Part shown: one piece after another, positions 18,306 to 27,260 of the stretch
How the letters are laid out: every line of letters begins with the position of its first letter
Numbering within the stretch: the first letter of the stretch is position 1
Source: Changpingibacter yushuensis
GTDB taxonomy: Bacteria; Actinomycetota; Actinomycetes; Actinomycetales; Actinomycetaceae
Assembly (NCBI RefSeq): GCF_014041995.1
Contig: NZ_CP059492.1
Location: forward strand, 2,232,001-2,296,000
Length of the DNA stretch: 64,000 nt
Direction: 5' to 3'
The notes under the pieces: model-generated
What the model was told of the DNA's origin: nothing
Database searches by the model: none
Seen by the model: the letters and a program-made list of their open reading frames with translations, nothing else
Program-made: the position numbers and the translations under genes

Positions 18306-19247
18306 TCAGTTGACGTGGAACGTGGTGGTTGCCGTGGCATCCGAATCATCAAAGGTCAGCGCGGCCTGGTATGTTCCTGCTTGCGATGGATTAGTTGCCG
18401 CGTCCACACACCCCGTGCCGATTCCACCATTCCACTGCACGGAGACAGTGGTTTCCATGTCCCTATCCAGAAGCCTCAAACTACTCTCGGATCCACTCTG
18501 GCAATCAGCAGTTGATGCCAGCGCCGCAGATCCAGACGTGACCCCGACCGTCATGTTCCCCCACCCAACATCGATGTAACACGGGTTTTGGGTAGATGTG
18601 TTATGGAGCGTGACGGTGAAGTTTGCAGCTCCACCGGCCACAACCGAATCAGTCACCGCAATTGCCACGTCGAGGTCAGATGACGTGCAGGCCACAGGGG
18701 TGTACTGCGAGGTAGGACTCACAACCGTGGCAGTACTTCGATCCTGCAGCTGCCCAATCACGAACTTGCCCACGAGGACCACACAAATGACTGCCACTAA
18801 GAGCCCCGCGGAGATCAATCCAATCTTGCGGCGGCGAGCCTTCACTGCACGGACTCTGCGTTCCTCAGCGCGCTTGAGCCGTGAGCCTTGCACCCTGTTG
18901 TCGGCCGCGGCGGCGCGAGTAGTAGACGTTGCGGCCCGCCGTTCTGGGCTCTTGCGGGGGCTACCAGCGGAGTCTTTCCTCACCTTGGCTGGCCTGCCGC
19001 TTCCACCATGCGCAGAATCCGTGCGCTTGACCCGCGGGTTACCTGCCGTCTGAGAGGTGCTACCAGCGTTCCGAGTGACCTTGCGCTGCGGTTGCTTCCG
19101 AGGCACCGTTCCAGTTGTTCCAACCTGGCCAGTCCCAGCAACCCGCTTTTCGGAAGCGCCGCCAGATTCTCTCTGTGCATCGGACGCTCTAGTGGGCTTC
19201 TTGGCAGTGCCGGGCCGATTCTTGGCGGGATCCTTGGACTCTCTCAC
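18306..19247 (-). CDS. Hypothetical membrane-anchored protein with basic N-terminus
   Basis: No family name can be given with confidence. The first 140 residues are Lys/Arg/Ser/Thr-rich and look disordered. One membrane helix (IGLISAGLLVAVICVVLVGK) follows at about residue 142. The extracellular part is Thr/Ser-rich and looks like an immunoglobulin-like beta domain (ACTSSDLDVAIAVTDSVV, then a TFHVN end) with paired cysteines. The topology is therefore inside-out with a secreted C-terminal domain. The start is GTG. It is convergent with radA. Confidence 0.65.
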   Translation of the reverse strand: MRESKDPAKNRPGTAKKPTRASDAQRESGGASEKRVAGTGQVGTTGTVPRKQPQRKVTRNAGSTSQTAGNPRVKRTDSAHGGSGRPAKVRKDSAGSPRKSPERRAATSTTRAAAADNRVQGSRLKRAEERRVRAVKARRRKIGLISAGLLVAVICVVLVGKFVIGQLQDRSTATVVSPTSQYTPVACTSSDLDVAIAVTDSVVAGGAANFTVTLHNTSTQNPCYIDVGWGNMTVGVTSGSAALASTADCQSGSESSLRLLDRDMETTVSVQWNGGIGTGCVDAATNPSQAGTYQAALTFDDSDATATTTFHVN

Positions 19248-19362
19248 GCGGTCACCGTACCATCTGGGATCGCACCACAGCTGAATACTCGCTTGAGCTG
19301 ATCTCCTGCTCTATTGCACTCCCTGGTGGCCTCACTCCCGAGCCGTGAGGCAGACTGTTGAG

Positions 19363-20220
19363 ATGCAGAATCTGCTCATGAGTTGGTACAACACCTCGGC
19401 CCGGCAACTTCCGTGGCGAGACCCAGGGACCGATCCGTGGGCCATTCTCGTGTGTGAGGTCATGAGTCAACAGACTCCCATTGCCCGGGTGTTGCCTGCT
19501 TGGGAGGAATGGATGGCACGGTGGCCCGATCCTACGGCACTCGCTGAGGCCTCCCCAGCACACGTCATAATCGCGTGGGGAACGCTTGGATATCCTCGCC
19601 GGGCGCTGCGACTACAGGAATGCGCTGGCGTCGTCGTCGAAAAATGGGACGGTACGCTTCCCCGGTCGCGAGAAGATCTTCTTTCGCTTCCCGGAATTGG
19701 GCCATACACAGCGGACGCCATCATCGCATTCGCCTACCGCGAGCGCACTACCGTGCTGGACGTGAACGTGCGCCGAGTGCTCGCACGAATCTACGGCGAA
19801 GCGGCACCACCTACGTCTCTCAAAGCGTGGGAAGTTGAAAGGGCCTCCCACCTCGTTCCGGACGACGGTGAGGCTGCCTCCCAGTGGAATGCGGCGATTA
19901 TGGAACTCGGGGCACTCATCTGCACTGCACGCAATCCACGCTGCGAACAGTGCCCAATCGCCCCGCACTGTGCGTGGCTAAAGTTAGGCAAGCCAGAGGC
20001 GGCAACCCCACGCAAAGTGCAGGCATTCGAGGGCACCCATCGCCAGGCTCGGGGAAAGGTGATGCGAGTTCTGCGAACAGCGCATGCGCCCATCGGCGTG
20101 GAGGAACTGCGCGAGCGTTCCGGCCTACCCGAAGTGCGCTTCGAACCTGCCTTAACAACTCTCCTAGCTGACGGCCTCGCAGCCGCAACGCCAGGCGGAA
20201 TCCAATTGCCCATAGAATGA
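19363..20220 (+). CDS. mutY: A/G-specific adenine glycosylase
   Basis: Base-excision repair enzyme removing adenine opposite 8-oxoguanine, 285 residues. The catalytic Glu lies in CEVMSQQTP, the helix-hairpin-helix is LPGIGPYTADAI, the catalytic Asp is in VLDVNVRRVLARI, and the 4Fe-4S loop is CTARNPRCEQCPIAPHC. It lacks most of the C-terminal NUDIX-like domain of E. coli MutY, as actinobacterial forms often do; a winged-helix-like tail takes its place. ATG at 19363 is preferred over a GTG six codons upstream because it aligns with the family start. Confidence 0.92.
   Translation: MQNLLMSWYNTSARQLPWRDPGTDPWAILVCEVMSQQTPIARVLPAWEEWMARWPDPTALAEASPAHVIIAWGTLGYPRRALRLQECAGVVVEKWDGTLPRSREDLLSLPGIGPYTADAIIAFAYRERTTVLDVNVRRVLARIYGEAAPPTSLKAWEVERASHLVPDDGEAASQWNAAIMELGALICTARNPRCEQCPIAPHCAWLKLGKPEAATPRKVQAFEGTHRQARGKVMRVLRTAHAPIGVEELRERSGLPEVRFEPALTTLLADGLAAATPGGIQLPIE
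20213..20218 (+). promoter_or_regulatory. Putative -10 element for a leaderless transcript
   Basis: TAGAAT overlaps the mutY stop codon and is followed after six bases by the ATG at 20225. No ribosome binding site is present. Confidence 0.45.
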
Positions 20221-20224
20221 AGCC

Positions 20225-20644
20225 ATGAATCCAACACTCCAGATGCAACGACTTGCACGCATGGGTATTGCGATGGCTCTCGGTGCGCTCGCACTTGGGG
20301 TTCTGGGAACCCTCATGGTGTGGATGGATGGCACCGGAACGTTCAGTGGACTTGCCATCATCTTGCTGGTCCCCGGCGTGCTCCTACTGGTGAGCGCTGG
20401 TTACCTCATCTTCTGTGCACTGCGATCTGATCCGCGCACGTGGGTTCCCACCTACACCCGCGTGTCGCAGGTACTCACCTTGACGGCAATTGTCTCTGGT
20501 GTGGCCGTTATTGTGGCTGCCATCCTCATCAACGGGGACGCTTCCGCACTACAGACAGTTCTGGTGGCAATCGTTGGCCTACAAGGGCCAATCGCCACGT
20601 ACATGATCAGCACGCACGTGGCGGAGATAGCTTCGAAAGAATGA
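20225..20644 (+). CDS. Hypothetical small membrane protein
   Basis: 139 residues with about four hydrophobic helices (roughly 12-32, 40-60, 76-98 and 108-128) and short loops. No recognisable domain, and no catalytic or ligand-binding motif. It starts four bases after the mutY stop and may have its own leaderless promoter inside the mutY 3' end. Confidence 0.6.
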   Translation: MNPTLQMQRLARMGIAMALGALALGVLGTLMVWMDGTGTFSGLAIILLVPGVLLLVSAGYLIFCALRSDPRTWVPTYTRVSQVLTLTAIVSGVAVIVAAILINGDASALQTVLVAIVGLQGPIATYMISTHVAEIASKE

Positions 20645-20709
20645 GGGGCAAAGCCACCCGCGTCAACCTCTCCATCCCCCACGCGGCAACCTCTCAATAC
20701 TCCAACGGC

Positions 20710-21210
20710 CTAATAGAGTTCCTTCAACATTCGCGTGTTTCCGAGCGTGTTCGGCTTGACCTTAGCGAGGTCCAGGAATTCGGCGACGCCGTCGTCGTGC
20801 GAACGAAGAAGCTCCTGATAGACGTCGGTTCCAACGGGAGTTCCCTCAATAACGCGGAATCCGTGACGCGTGAAGAAATCAACCTCGAAGGTCAGGCAGA
20901 AGAGCCTCTTGAGGCCCATCTCGCGCGCGCGGGCCTCAAGCCGCGTAAGAAGTTGGTGGCCCACACCCGTCCCGAGCACCTCACCCGAAACAGCCAGAGT
21001 CCGCACCTCAGCGATGTCATCCCACAAGACGTGAAGAGCGCCGCACCCCACCAGCCGATCTCCATCAGCTGCCACAGTGAACTCTTGGACGTCCTCAAAG
21101 TAACTGATGAGTTCCTTGGAAATGAGGATGCGCCGAGCAGCGTAGGGTTCTATGAGCGAAGCGAGGTTACGAACATCAGATGGTTTTGCCGGTCGAAGCT
21201 GAATGGTCAC
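20710..21210 (-). CDS. argA: Amino-acid N-acetyltransferase, GNAT family (actinobacterial ArgA type)
   Basis: GNAT enzyme of 166 residues resembling the short N-acetylglutamate synthase of mycobacteria (Rv2747 type). It has the family segments VGCGALHVLWDDIAEVRTLA, the acetyl-CoA loop GTGVGHQLL, LTFEVDFFTRHGF and the C-terminal GVAEFLDLAKVKPNTLGNTRM. The probable reaction is glutamate acetylation, the first arginine step. It overlaps the end of the SorC-type regulator gene by four bases, so the two are likely co-transcribed although functionally unrelated. Confidence 0.8.
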   Translation of the reverse strand: MTIQLRPAKPSDVRNLASLIEPYAARRILISKELISYFEDVQEFTVAADGDRLVGCGALHVLWDDIAEVRTLAVSGEVLGTGVGHQLLTRLEARAREMGLKRLFCLTFEVDFFTRHGFRVIEGTPVGTDVYQELLRSHDDGVAEFLDLAKVKPNTLGNTRMLKELY

Positions 21211-22211
21211 TGACCTATTCCAGCACCTGACTCAGAAGCACGCCACTGGCGTTCACTTTCTTCAAGGGTGCGCGCGGCGCATTCGTCGTCAATGATGAGA
21301 TCGGTGACGGCTCCAGAGTTCAACACCCCAATAAGCGCGGGTACCTTGGCAGTACCAGCAACCACACACACGCGGCGTGGAATCTTCTTGAGTTCGTCAG
21401 GTGTTGGGCCAGAAGCGCGAGAGTTGATCTCTATGTCTGCATAACTTCCATCCGAGCGAACAAGTACGGTACAGCAATCGCCCACCACGCCGTCCTTGCG
21501 CAGCTGCAAGACTTCCTCGTTGCTCAGGTATCCGGAAGCATACACATGAGATGCCACTGGCGAGGCAAATGCGCCCACGCCGAACACTGCCACGTCGACG
21601 CTTCGCCCGACCTCGCGCACTGCCGAAATCGAGCGTTCGCGCCACAAGGCGGCACGCGTGGTTGCGTAATCAAAGAACGCAGGAACGGGGAAGTTCATGA
21701 CTTTGGCATCGTAGGCTCGCGAGAAGTTCCCCAACAGCTCTCCGACAAACGGAATCCCCGTTGTGGCGGGGTTTGCGGCGCCATTAAGTTGCACCACCGT
21801 GGACCGCTCTAGGTGCTTGGGAACTAACCTCTCTGAGACTGCGGAAAGCGTGGTTCCCCAAGCGACACCAATCGTTGTTCCATCTGTCACGAGTTCGGAA
21901 ACCATCGCCCCAGCCATGGCCGCCACCCGCTCCAAACGTCTGAGTTCGCTGGTTGGATTAGTCACGGGAACGATGGTGATGTTGATCCCGTACATGGCCC
22001 CCAGCCGCGACGCCGTCGTCGCCGCCGGTTCTTGCGGAGCGTGCAAGGTGATACGGACAAGACCCTCCTCACGAGCTGAGGCGACCAATCGCGAAACTGT
22101 GGAGCGAGACAACCCCATCCTGTTCGCAATAGCCTCCATGGTTTGGTCTTCCATGTAGTACAAAAGGGCTGCTTCGTACGCCAATCGGCGCCGTTCTGAA
22201 CTATCCACCAC
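21207..22211 (-). CDS. SorC/DeoR-type sugar-binding transcriptional regulator
   Basis: About 334 residues. An N-terminal helix-turn-helix (AYEAALLYYMEDQTMEAIAN then RMGLSRSTVSRLVASAREEG) is followed by the sugar-phosphate-binding SorC domain, with GTTIGVAWGTTLSAVSE, VVQLNGAA and AVFGVGAFAS. It is divergent from glpA, so control of the glycerol genes by a phosphorylated ligand is the likely role. Several GTG starts are possible; 22211 is chosen because it keeps a short lead to the helix-turn-helix and leaves the tandem TGCACGTA motif in the intergenic region. Confidence 0.85.
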   Translation of the reverse strand: MVDSSERRRLAYEAALLYYMEDQTMEAIANRMGLSRSTVSRLVASAREEGLVRITLHAPQEPAATTASRLGAMYGINITIVPVTNPTSELRRLERVAAMAGAMVSELVTDGTTIGVAWGTTLSAVSERLVPKHLERSTVVQLNGAANPATTGIPFVGELLGNFSRAYDAKVMNFPVPAFFDYATTRAALWRERSISAVREVGRSVDVAVFGVGAFASPVASHVYASGYLSNEEVLQLRKDGVVGDCCTVLVRSDGSYADIEINSRASGPTPDELKKIPRRVCVVAGTAKVPALIGVLNSGAVTDLIIDDECAARTLEESERQWRASESGAGIGQ

Positions 22212-22245
22212 ACATCCAATCTTGCACACTTTCCCATCAGTGTAG

Positions 22246-22261
22246 TGCACGTATGCACGTA
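22246..22261. promoter_or_regulatory. Tandem TGCACGTA motif, candidate operator of the SorC-type regulator
   Basis: TGCACGTATGCACGTA is two exact head-to-tail copies in the regulator-glpA divergent region, about 48 bases before the glpA start. A further TTTGCTCATG follows. Placement fits an operator, but no experiment or comparison supports it yet. Confidence 0.45.
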
Positions 22262-22295
22262 TTTGCTCATGTCAACGTTAGCCTCACCACACGTT

Positions 22296-22301
22296 TACAG
22301 T
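22296..22301 (+). promoter_or_regulatory. Putative -10 element for leaderless glpA transcript
   Basis: TACAGT is seven bases before the glpA GTG. The AAGGA in between abuts the start codon and is too close to act as a ribosome binding site. Confidence 0.45.
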
Positions 22302-22308
22302 TAAGGAC

Positions 22309-23937
22309 GTGTCAGCAACGAAGCTCAACTGCGATGTGGTCGTCATAGGTGGCGGTGCAACCGGCGTAGGCATCCTCCGCGATGCCGCAATGCGCGGTTT
22401 CTCAACCATGCTTGTCGAACGCGTCGATCTTGGTCAAGGAACAACAGGCCGTTACCACGGGCTGCTCCACTCCGGTGGGCGCTACGTCGTATCCGACCCT
22501 CACTCAGCGACGGAATGCGCGGAAGAAAACGCCATCCTCACGAGGATTCACCCCGATGCGGTAGAAACCACCGGAGGTCTTTTTGTTGCGCTTGAGGGCG
22601 ACGACGAAGAGTACCCGGAACGGTTCGTGAAGGGCGCAGCCGAAACCGGCGTCCCCACATCGGAGATCTCCATTCGTGAAGCACTGCGCCGCGAACCACG
22701 TCTGAATCCGCGCAGCACCCGCGCCTTTGAGGTACTCGATGGCACGGTAGACGGATGGCGCATGGTGTGGGGTGCGGCAGACAACGCTGTGGAACACGGT
22801 GGCCGCGTCCTCACCTATCACCGCGTCACAGACATCGAAGTCACCGACGGCCACGTTACCGGCGTGGTGTGCTATTCCGAGAAGACCGGCGAATCCGTTC
22901 ACATCGAATGCCAGTTCGTGGTGAACGCCGCTGGTCCGTGGGCAGGTCATATTGCCGCCATGGCAGGTGAGCATGACGTCCATGTAGTCCCCGGCCGCGG
23001 CATCATGATCGCCATGAACCACCGCCTGGTAAACAGCGTGATCAACCGATGCGTATACCCCGCCGACGGCGACATCATCGTCCCCGTTCACACTGTCTCG
23101 ATTATCGGCACCACAGATGTTAAGGCCACTGATCCCGACCATCTCGACATCGAGCAGAACGAAGTTCAAAAGATGTTCGACGCCGGTGAAGCACTCCTTC
23201 CCGGTTTCCGAGACGCCCGCGCTCTGCATGTGTGGGCAGGCGCCCGCCCGCTTCTCCAGGACAAGCGGGTGAGCGCCGACGATACCCGCCATATGTCACG
23301 CAACATGAGCGTGGTCAAACATGACGTACAGGGCCTCATCACTGTGGCCGGTGGCAAGCTCACCACATACCGCTTAATGGCCTCACGCGTTGTTGACGCC
23401 ATCTGCGAGGAGCTAGGAGAGGTTCGCGAGTGCCACACCGCCGACGAACCCGTGGCCACCGGCCACACATACGTGGTCACCCATCGGTTCGCCGAAGTGG
23501 AGCAGATGAAGAAGTCACACCACGGAAATCCGGATCCCGATCCAATCGTCTGTGAATGTGAACTTGTCACAAAGTCGATGATTACGGAGTTGTTGGAGAA
23601 ACAACCCACAGCAACCTTCGACGATCTGCGCCGCCAGCTGCGCATCGGAATGGGCCCCTGCCAAGGGGGCTTCTGCGCCTCGCGCACCGCGGGCATTGCC
23701 CACGAACAGGGCCACTGGAGCGCCGCACAGAGCACGGAGCTTCTCAGGCTGTTCATGAAGAACCGCTGGGGCGGCTTGTACCCAATCCTGCATGGTGCAC
23801 AGGCCCGCGAAGCTGCCCTTGACGAGTGGATCTACAAGGGCACACTCGACCTTGAAGATTTGCCTGTTACAGAGCTTCCTTTGGGGTCTGAACTTGCCTC
23901 TGCCACTCGTTTCCCGGCCGAAGGAGGCCAAGCATGA
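22309..23937 (+). CDS. glpA: Anaerobic-type glycerol-3-phosphate dehydrogenase subunit A
   Basis: FAD subunit that oxidises glycerol-3-phosphate to dihydroxyacetone phosphate, 542 residues. The FAD motif is CDVVVIGGGATGVGILRDAA at about 8-27, RYHGLLHSGGRYVV follows, and the C-terminal FAD segment is GLITVAGGKLTTYRLMA. After about residue 405 a BFD-like 2Fe-2S domain carries CECELV and GMGPCQGGFC. The start is GTG. Its stop overlaps the glpB start by four bases. Electrons pass via GlpB and GlpC to menaquinone. Confidence 0.95.
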   Translation: MSATKLNCDVVVIGGGATGVGILRDAAMRGFSTMLVERVDLGQGTTGRYHGLLHSGGRYVVSDPHSATECAEENAILTRIHPDAVETTGGLFVALEGDDEEYPERFVKGAAETGVPTSEISIREALRREPRLNPRSTRAFEVLDGTVDGWRMVWGAADNAVEHGGRVLTYHRVTDIEVTDGHVTGVVCYSEKTGESVHIECQFVVNAAGPWAGHIAAMAGEHDVHVVPGRGIMIAMNHRLVNSVINRCVYPADGDIIVPVHTVSIIGTTDVKATDPDHLDIEQNEVQKMFDAGEALLPGFRDARALHVWAGARPLLQDKRVSADDTRHMSRNMSVVKHDVQGLITVAGGKLTTYRLMASRVVDAICEELGEVRECHTADEPVATGHTYVVTHRFAEVEQMKKSHHGNPDPDPIVCECELVTKSMITELLEKQPTATFDDLRRQLRIGMGPCQGGFCASRTAGIAHEQGHWSAAQSTELLRLFMKNRWGGLYPILHGAQAREAALDEWIYKGTLDLEDLPVTELPLGSELASATRFPAEGGQA

Positions 23938-25109
23938 GAACCGTCATTATCGGTGCCGGCATCTCAGGATTGACCGCAGCGCTCATGGCAAAGGAAGCTG
24001 GCGCAGACGTCACGGTCATCACGGTGGGTTTTGGTGGGCTGCAGCTTGGCCAAGGAACCCTTGATATCTTCGACGCGCCCGAACCTCTCAACGCTATTGC
24101 AGCGCTTCCGGAGAACCATCCTTACCGGACCATTACGCCTGAATCGATCAACGAAGGTGTATCAGCCTTTAGAAAGATCGTTCCCCTAGATGGCAGCGTG
24201 GAGGAATCCACCGTGTTCCCAACAGCACTGGGATCACTGCGCCGCACTGGCCTTTACCCCCACTCCATGGCGGCCGGGCGCATTGAAGACGGCGCTTCTT
24301 ACCTTCTGGTGGGATTCAGCGGACTCAAGGATTTCTATCCCGCATTGGCAGCAGAAAACCTGGCCAATCAGGGCGTTAACGCTCGTTCTCACACCGTGAC
24401 GTTGACTGCACAGGGAGATACCGCGCTCGCGTTCTCACGCTCATTGGCTCTGCCTGGAGCTGCTGAAGATCTGGGGAGAGCGCTTGCTCAGGCGGCGCGC
24501 GAGGGCGAACGCATCGGTATTCCAGCGGTCGTCCACGAAGCAGACTTTGAGCGCATTCAGCAGGCCGCTGGCCACCCGGTGTTTCAGATTCCGCTGCCAC
24601 CACCGTCCATTCCAGGATTGGAAATGAACGAGCTGGCACGCCAAGCGTGCGCAGAGGCTCGGATTCGGATGCATCTGAACTCGAAGGCTGTTGGATTCAC
24701 CGCTGCTGATGGAAGAATCAGCGCAGTCAAGGTCCAAGTGGCTGGCTCTGTGAAGGTCATTCCAGCAGACCATGTGGTCTACGCAGGAGGTGGCATCGAA
24801 TCGGGAGCAATCCTTCTTGATTCCCATCGAGTTCTATCTGAAACAGTCTTTGGCTTACCTGTGTTCGCTGAAGAGGAGATCCTCAATGGCGATTATTGGG
24901 GCAGCCAGCAACCGCTCTTCGCCGCGGGCCTGAAGGTTGACTCTGCGATGCGGCCAGTGGACACAGAGGGCAAACCTGTCTTTGAGAATCTACATGCAGT
25001 AGGTGGGCTACTTTCCGGCGCGCAGCGCGCCCACGAGAAGTCCGGCGAAGGCATTGCGCTCGGCAGCGCCGCGCAAGCAATTAACGCAATTCTCAGGAGT
25101 GATTCATGA
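23934..25109 (+). CDS. glpB: Anaerobic-type glycerol-3-phosphate dehydrogenase subunit B
   Basis: Second flavoprotein of the GlpABC complex, 391 residues. The N-terminal dinucleotide fold is TVIIGAGISGLTAALMAKEAG, DHVVYAGGGIESGAI lies near 285, and the C-terminal FAD-binding GGLLSGAQRAHEKSGEGIAL is followed by GSAAQAIN. It overlaps glpA and glpC by four bases each (ATGA type), so the three are translationally coupled. Confidence 0.93.
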   Translation: MRTVIIGAGISGLTAALMAKEAGADVTVITVGFGGLQLGQGTLDIFDAPEPLNAIAALPENHPYRTITPESINEGVSAFRKIVPLDGSVEESTVFPTALGSLRRTGLYPHSMAAGRIEDGASYLLVGFSGLKDFYPALAAENLANQGVNARSHTVTLTAQGDTALAFSRSLALPGAAEDLGRALAQAAREGERIGIPAVVHEADFERIQQAAGHPVFQIPLPPPSIPGLEMNELARQACAEARIRMHLNSKAVGFTAADGRISAVKVQVAGSVKVIPADHVVYAGGGIESGAILLDSHRVLSETVFGLPVFAEEEILNGDYWGSQQPLFAAGLKVDSAMRPVDTEGKPVFENLHAVGGLLSGAQRAHEKSGEGIALGSAAQAINAILRSDS

Positions 25110-26371
25110 GCATCGAATTTGCCAAGGCTTCCATGGCAAGGGCGAGTCTCGACCAGTGCGTGAAGTGTACGATCTGCGAGACGCAATGCCCAGTTGCCGC
25201 AGTGACCCCCTTGTTCCCTGGACCGAAGTATGTTGGTCCGCAGGCAGAGCGATTCCGCAACGGAGAATCGGTTGACTACTCAATGGACTACTGTTCGGGC
25301 TGCGGCATCTGCACCACAGTATGCCCACAAGGCGTGAAGATTGCCGAGATCAACGGCCAAGCTCGTGCAGTTATGAAGGCTGATAACATGCCGGTGCGTG
25401 ACCGCCTCATGACCCAGACCGAACTCGAAGGCCGCGTTATGACCCCCGTGGCGCCCGTAGCCAACTGGGCGCTCGGCCAGAAGCCGATCCGGAAGGTCAT
25501 ACAGGCCGTCGTAGGTGTTCACGAAGACGCCCCCATGCCAAAGGCTAACTCCCAGAGCTTCCAAGGCTGGTTCAAGCGTCGCAAGGAACACATCAAAGCG
25601 ATAGGCCCGAGCCGGGGCTCCATCGTCTTCTTCCACGGTTGCGCGGGTGGCTACTTCGAAGTGGAAACCTCAAAAGCAACCGTCGAAGTGCTCGAGTATC
25701 TGGGCTACGATGTGATCGTTCCAAAGCAAGGTTGCTGTGGACTGGCTCAGCAGTCAAATGGCCTGTTTGACGGCGCAGAGAAGTTAGTTGTCAAGCTGGC
25801 GAACCAACTGAGAAGCGCAGGCAAACAGCTTACGATTGTATCGTCCTCAGGTTCATGCGCAGGTATGATACGACATGAGGCACACGAGATCATGGGGGTC
25901 GATGACCCGGCCCTTCTGGATGTCGCTGCACGAACTGTCGAGACATCGGAGTTCATGGTCGAACTCATTCACAATGGTGAGTTCCCCATTGAGGCACTCC
26001 GGCCGATGAATCTCTCTATCCCATATCACCAGCCCTGTCAGGTGAAGTCCCAAGGCATTGGCAAGCCAGCTATTGAGCTCATGGAGTCAATTCCTGGCGT
26101 CACCGTAACCGAATCAGGCCAAGCCTGCTGCGGCATCGCTGGAACCTATGGTCTCAAGAAAGAAAAGTATGCGATCGCTCAGAAGGTGGGGCAACCACTC
26201 TTCGACATGATCAAAGACACCAATCCGAACCTTGCGGCATGCGAAACGGAGACCTGCCGGTGGCAGATCCGCAAGGGTTCAGGAGCTGAAGTCATTCATC
26301 CGATTCAGCTCATCCATGCTGCGCTTGGTCTGGCCAAAGACGGCCAGCTAAGCACATTGGCTTCGGCCTAA
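25106..26371 (+). CDS. glpC: Anaerobic-type glycerol-3-phosphate dehydrogenase subunit C
   Basis: Fe-S membrane-anchor subunit passing electrons to quinone, 421 residues. Two 4Fe-4S motifs are visible: Cys18, Cys21, Cys24, Cys28 and Cys63, Cys66, Cys69, Cys73. Two CCG domains follow, with FFHGCAGGYFE..QGCCGLA and PYHQPCQ..ACCGIAGT. The last 120 residues match the heterodisulfide-reductase-like fold. It completes the glpABC unit. Confidence 0.94.
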   Translation: MSIEFAKASMARASLDQCVKCTICETQCPVAAVTPLFPGPKYVGPQAERFRNGESVDYSMDYCSGCGICTTVCPQGVKIAEINGQARAVMKADNMPVRDRLMTQTELEGRVMTPVAPVANWALGQKPIRKVIQAVVGVHEDAPMPKANSQSFQGWFKRRKEHIKAIGPSRGSIVFFHGCAGGYFEVETSKATVEVLEYLGYDVIVPKQGCCGLAQQSNGLFDGAEKLVVKLANQLRSAGKQLTIVSSSGSCAGMIRHEAHEIMGVDDPALLDVAARTVETSEFMVELIHNGEFPIEALRPMNLSIPYHQPCQVKSQGIGKPAIELMESIPGVTVTESGQACCGIAGTYGLKKEKYAIAQKVGQPLFDMIKDTNPNLAACETETCRWQIRKGSGAEVIHPIQLIHAALGLAKDGQLSTLASA

Positions 26372-26383
26372 ATCCGCAGGTCA

Positions 26384-26410
26384 TCCCCTCGACGACGTTG
26401 TTGAAGGGGT
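26384..26410 (+). terminator. Imperfect hairpin between glpC and glpF
   Basis: CCCCTCGACGACG and GTTGTTGAAGGGG can fold with a mismatch-containing stem. It may attenuate or protect the glpC 3' end; there is no T-run. Confidence 0.3.
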
Positions 26411-26458
26411 GAACTGCACCTCTATATCCCAACACCCCTAATCCAATAAGGACGGAAC

Positions 26459-27196
26459 ATGGACACTCCCACAATGGGCCAGATATTCCTCTCCGAGTTC
26501 ACCGGAACAGCACTGCTGATCCTGCTCGGTGCTGGCGTATGTGCAACGGTCAACCTCAACAAGTCAAAGGGTAAGGGCGGCGGCTGGCTGCTCATCAACT
26601 TTGGGTGGGGCCTGGCCGTGTTCGTTGGCGTTTACGCCGCGTGGCGCACAGGCGGCCACCTCAATCCCGCAGTTACGATAGCTCAGGTCATTGCTGGTAA
26701 TGACCTAGCGACCGGCGTACCTGCCACAGTGGGCAACGTAGCCGTGTATATCGTGGCTCAGCTCATAGGTGCCATCGTTGGCGCCATCCTCGCATGGGTT
26801 GCTTTCAAGAAGCAGTTTGATGAGACAGAAGACCCAGCAGCCATTCTTGGCACCTTCTCAACCGGTCCTTCGGTTCGTTCATACGGATGGAACGTCGCAA
26901 CTGAGGCCATCGGTACCTTCGTGCTGATCGCGTTTGTTCTTGTCTCAGGCAACAGCCCAACAGAGATCGGACCGCTGGCAGTCGCACTGGTCATCGTCGC
27001 GATCGGCGCCTCGCTCGGTGGGCCTACCGGATACGCCATCAACCCAGCTCGTGATCTCGGACCACGCATTGCGCATGCCATCCTGCCAATCCCTCACAAG
27101 GGCTCCTCTGATTGGAGCTACTCATGGGTTCCCGTGGTTGGCCCACTCATCGGCGCAGCAATCGCCGCGCTCATCATTCCTCCGATGATCGGCTAA
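26459..27196 (+). CDS. glpF: MIP family glycerol facilitator
   Basis: Aquaglyceroporin, 245 residues with six membrane helices. The two pore-forming boxes are HLNPAV (Asn at about residue 69) and INPARDLGPR (near 198). The Asp directly after NPAR is the usual mark of glycerol-conducting rather than water-specific channels. A weak GGAC-type ribosome binding site precedes the ATG. It lies between glpC and glpK, so it supplies glycerol to the kinase. Confidence 0.94.
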   Translation: MDTPTMGQIFLSEFTGTALLILLGAGVCATVNLNKSKGKGGGWLLINFGWGLAVFVGVYAAWRTGGHLNPAVTIAQVIAGNDLATGVPATVGNVAVYIVAQLIGAIVGAILAWVAFKKQFDETEDPAAILGTFSTGPSVRSYGWNVATEAIGTFVLIAFVLVSGNSPTEIGPLAVALVIVAIGASLGGPTGYAINPARDLGPRIAHAILPIPHKGSSDWSYSWVPVVGPLIGAAIAALIIPPMIG

Positions 27197-27260
27197 TCGG
27201 AATCATCGCAAAGCGACGGAACTCTGAAACCCCTCATCACAACGAAAGGATCAGTCGACA

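Noticed and set aside
22504-23292. Long minus-strand open frame antisense to glpA
   Set aside because: High-GC codon shadow; no ribosome binding site, and the composition is unlike a real protein.
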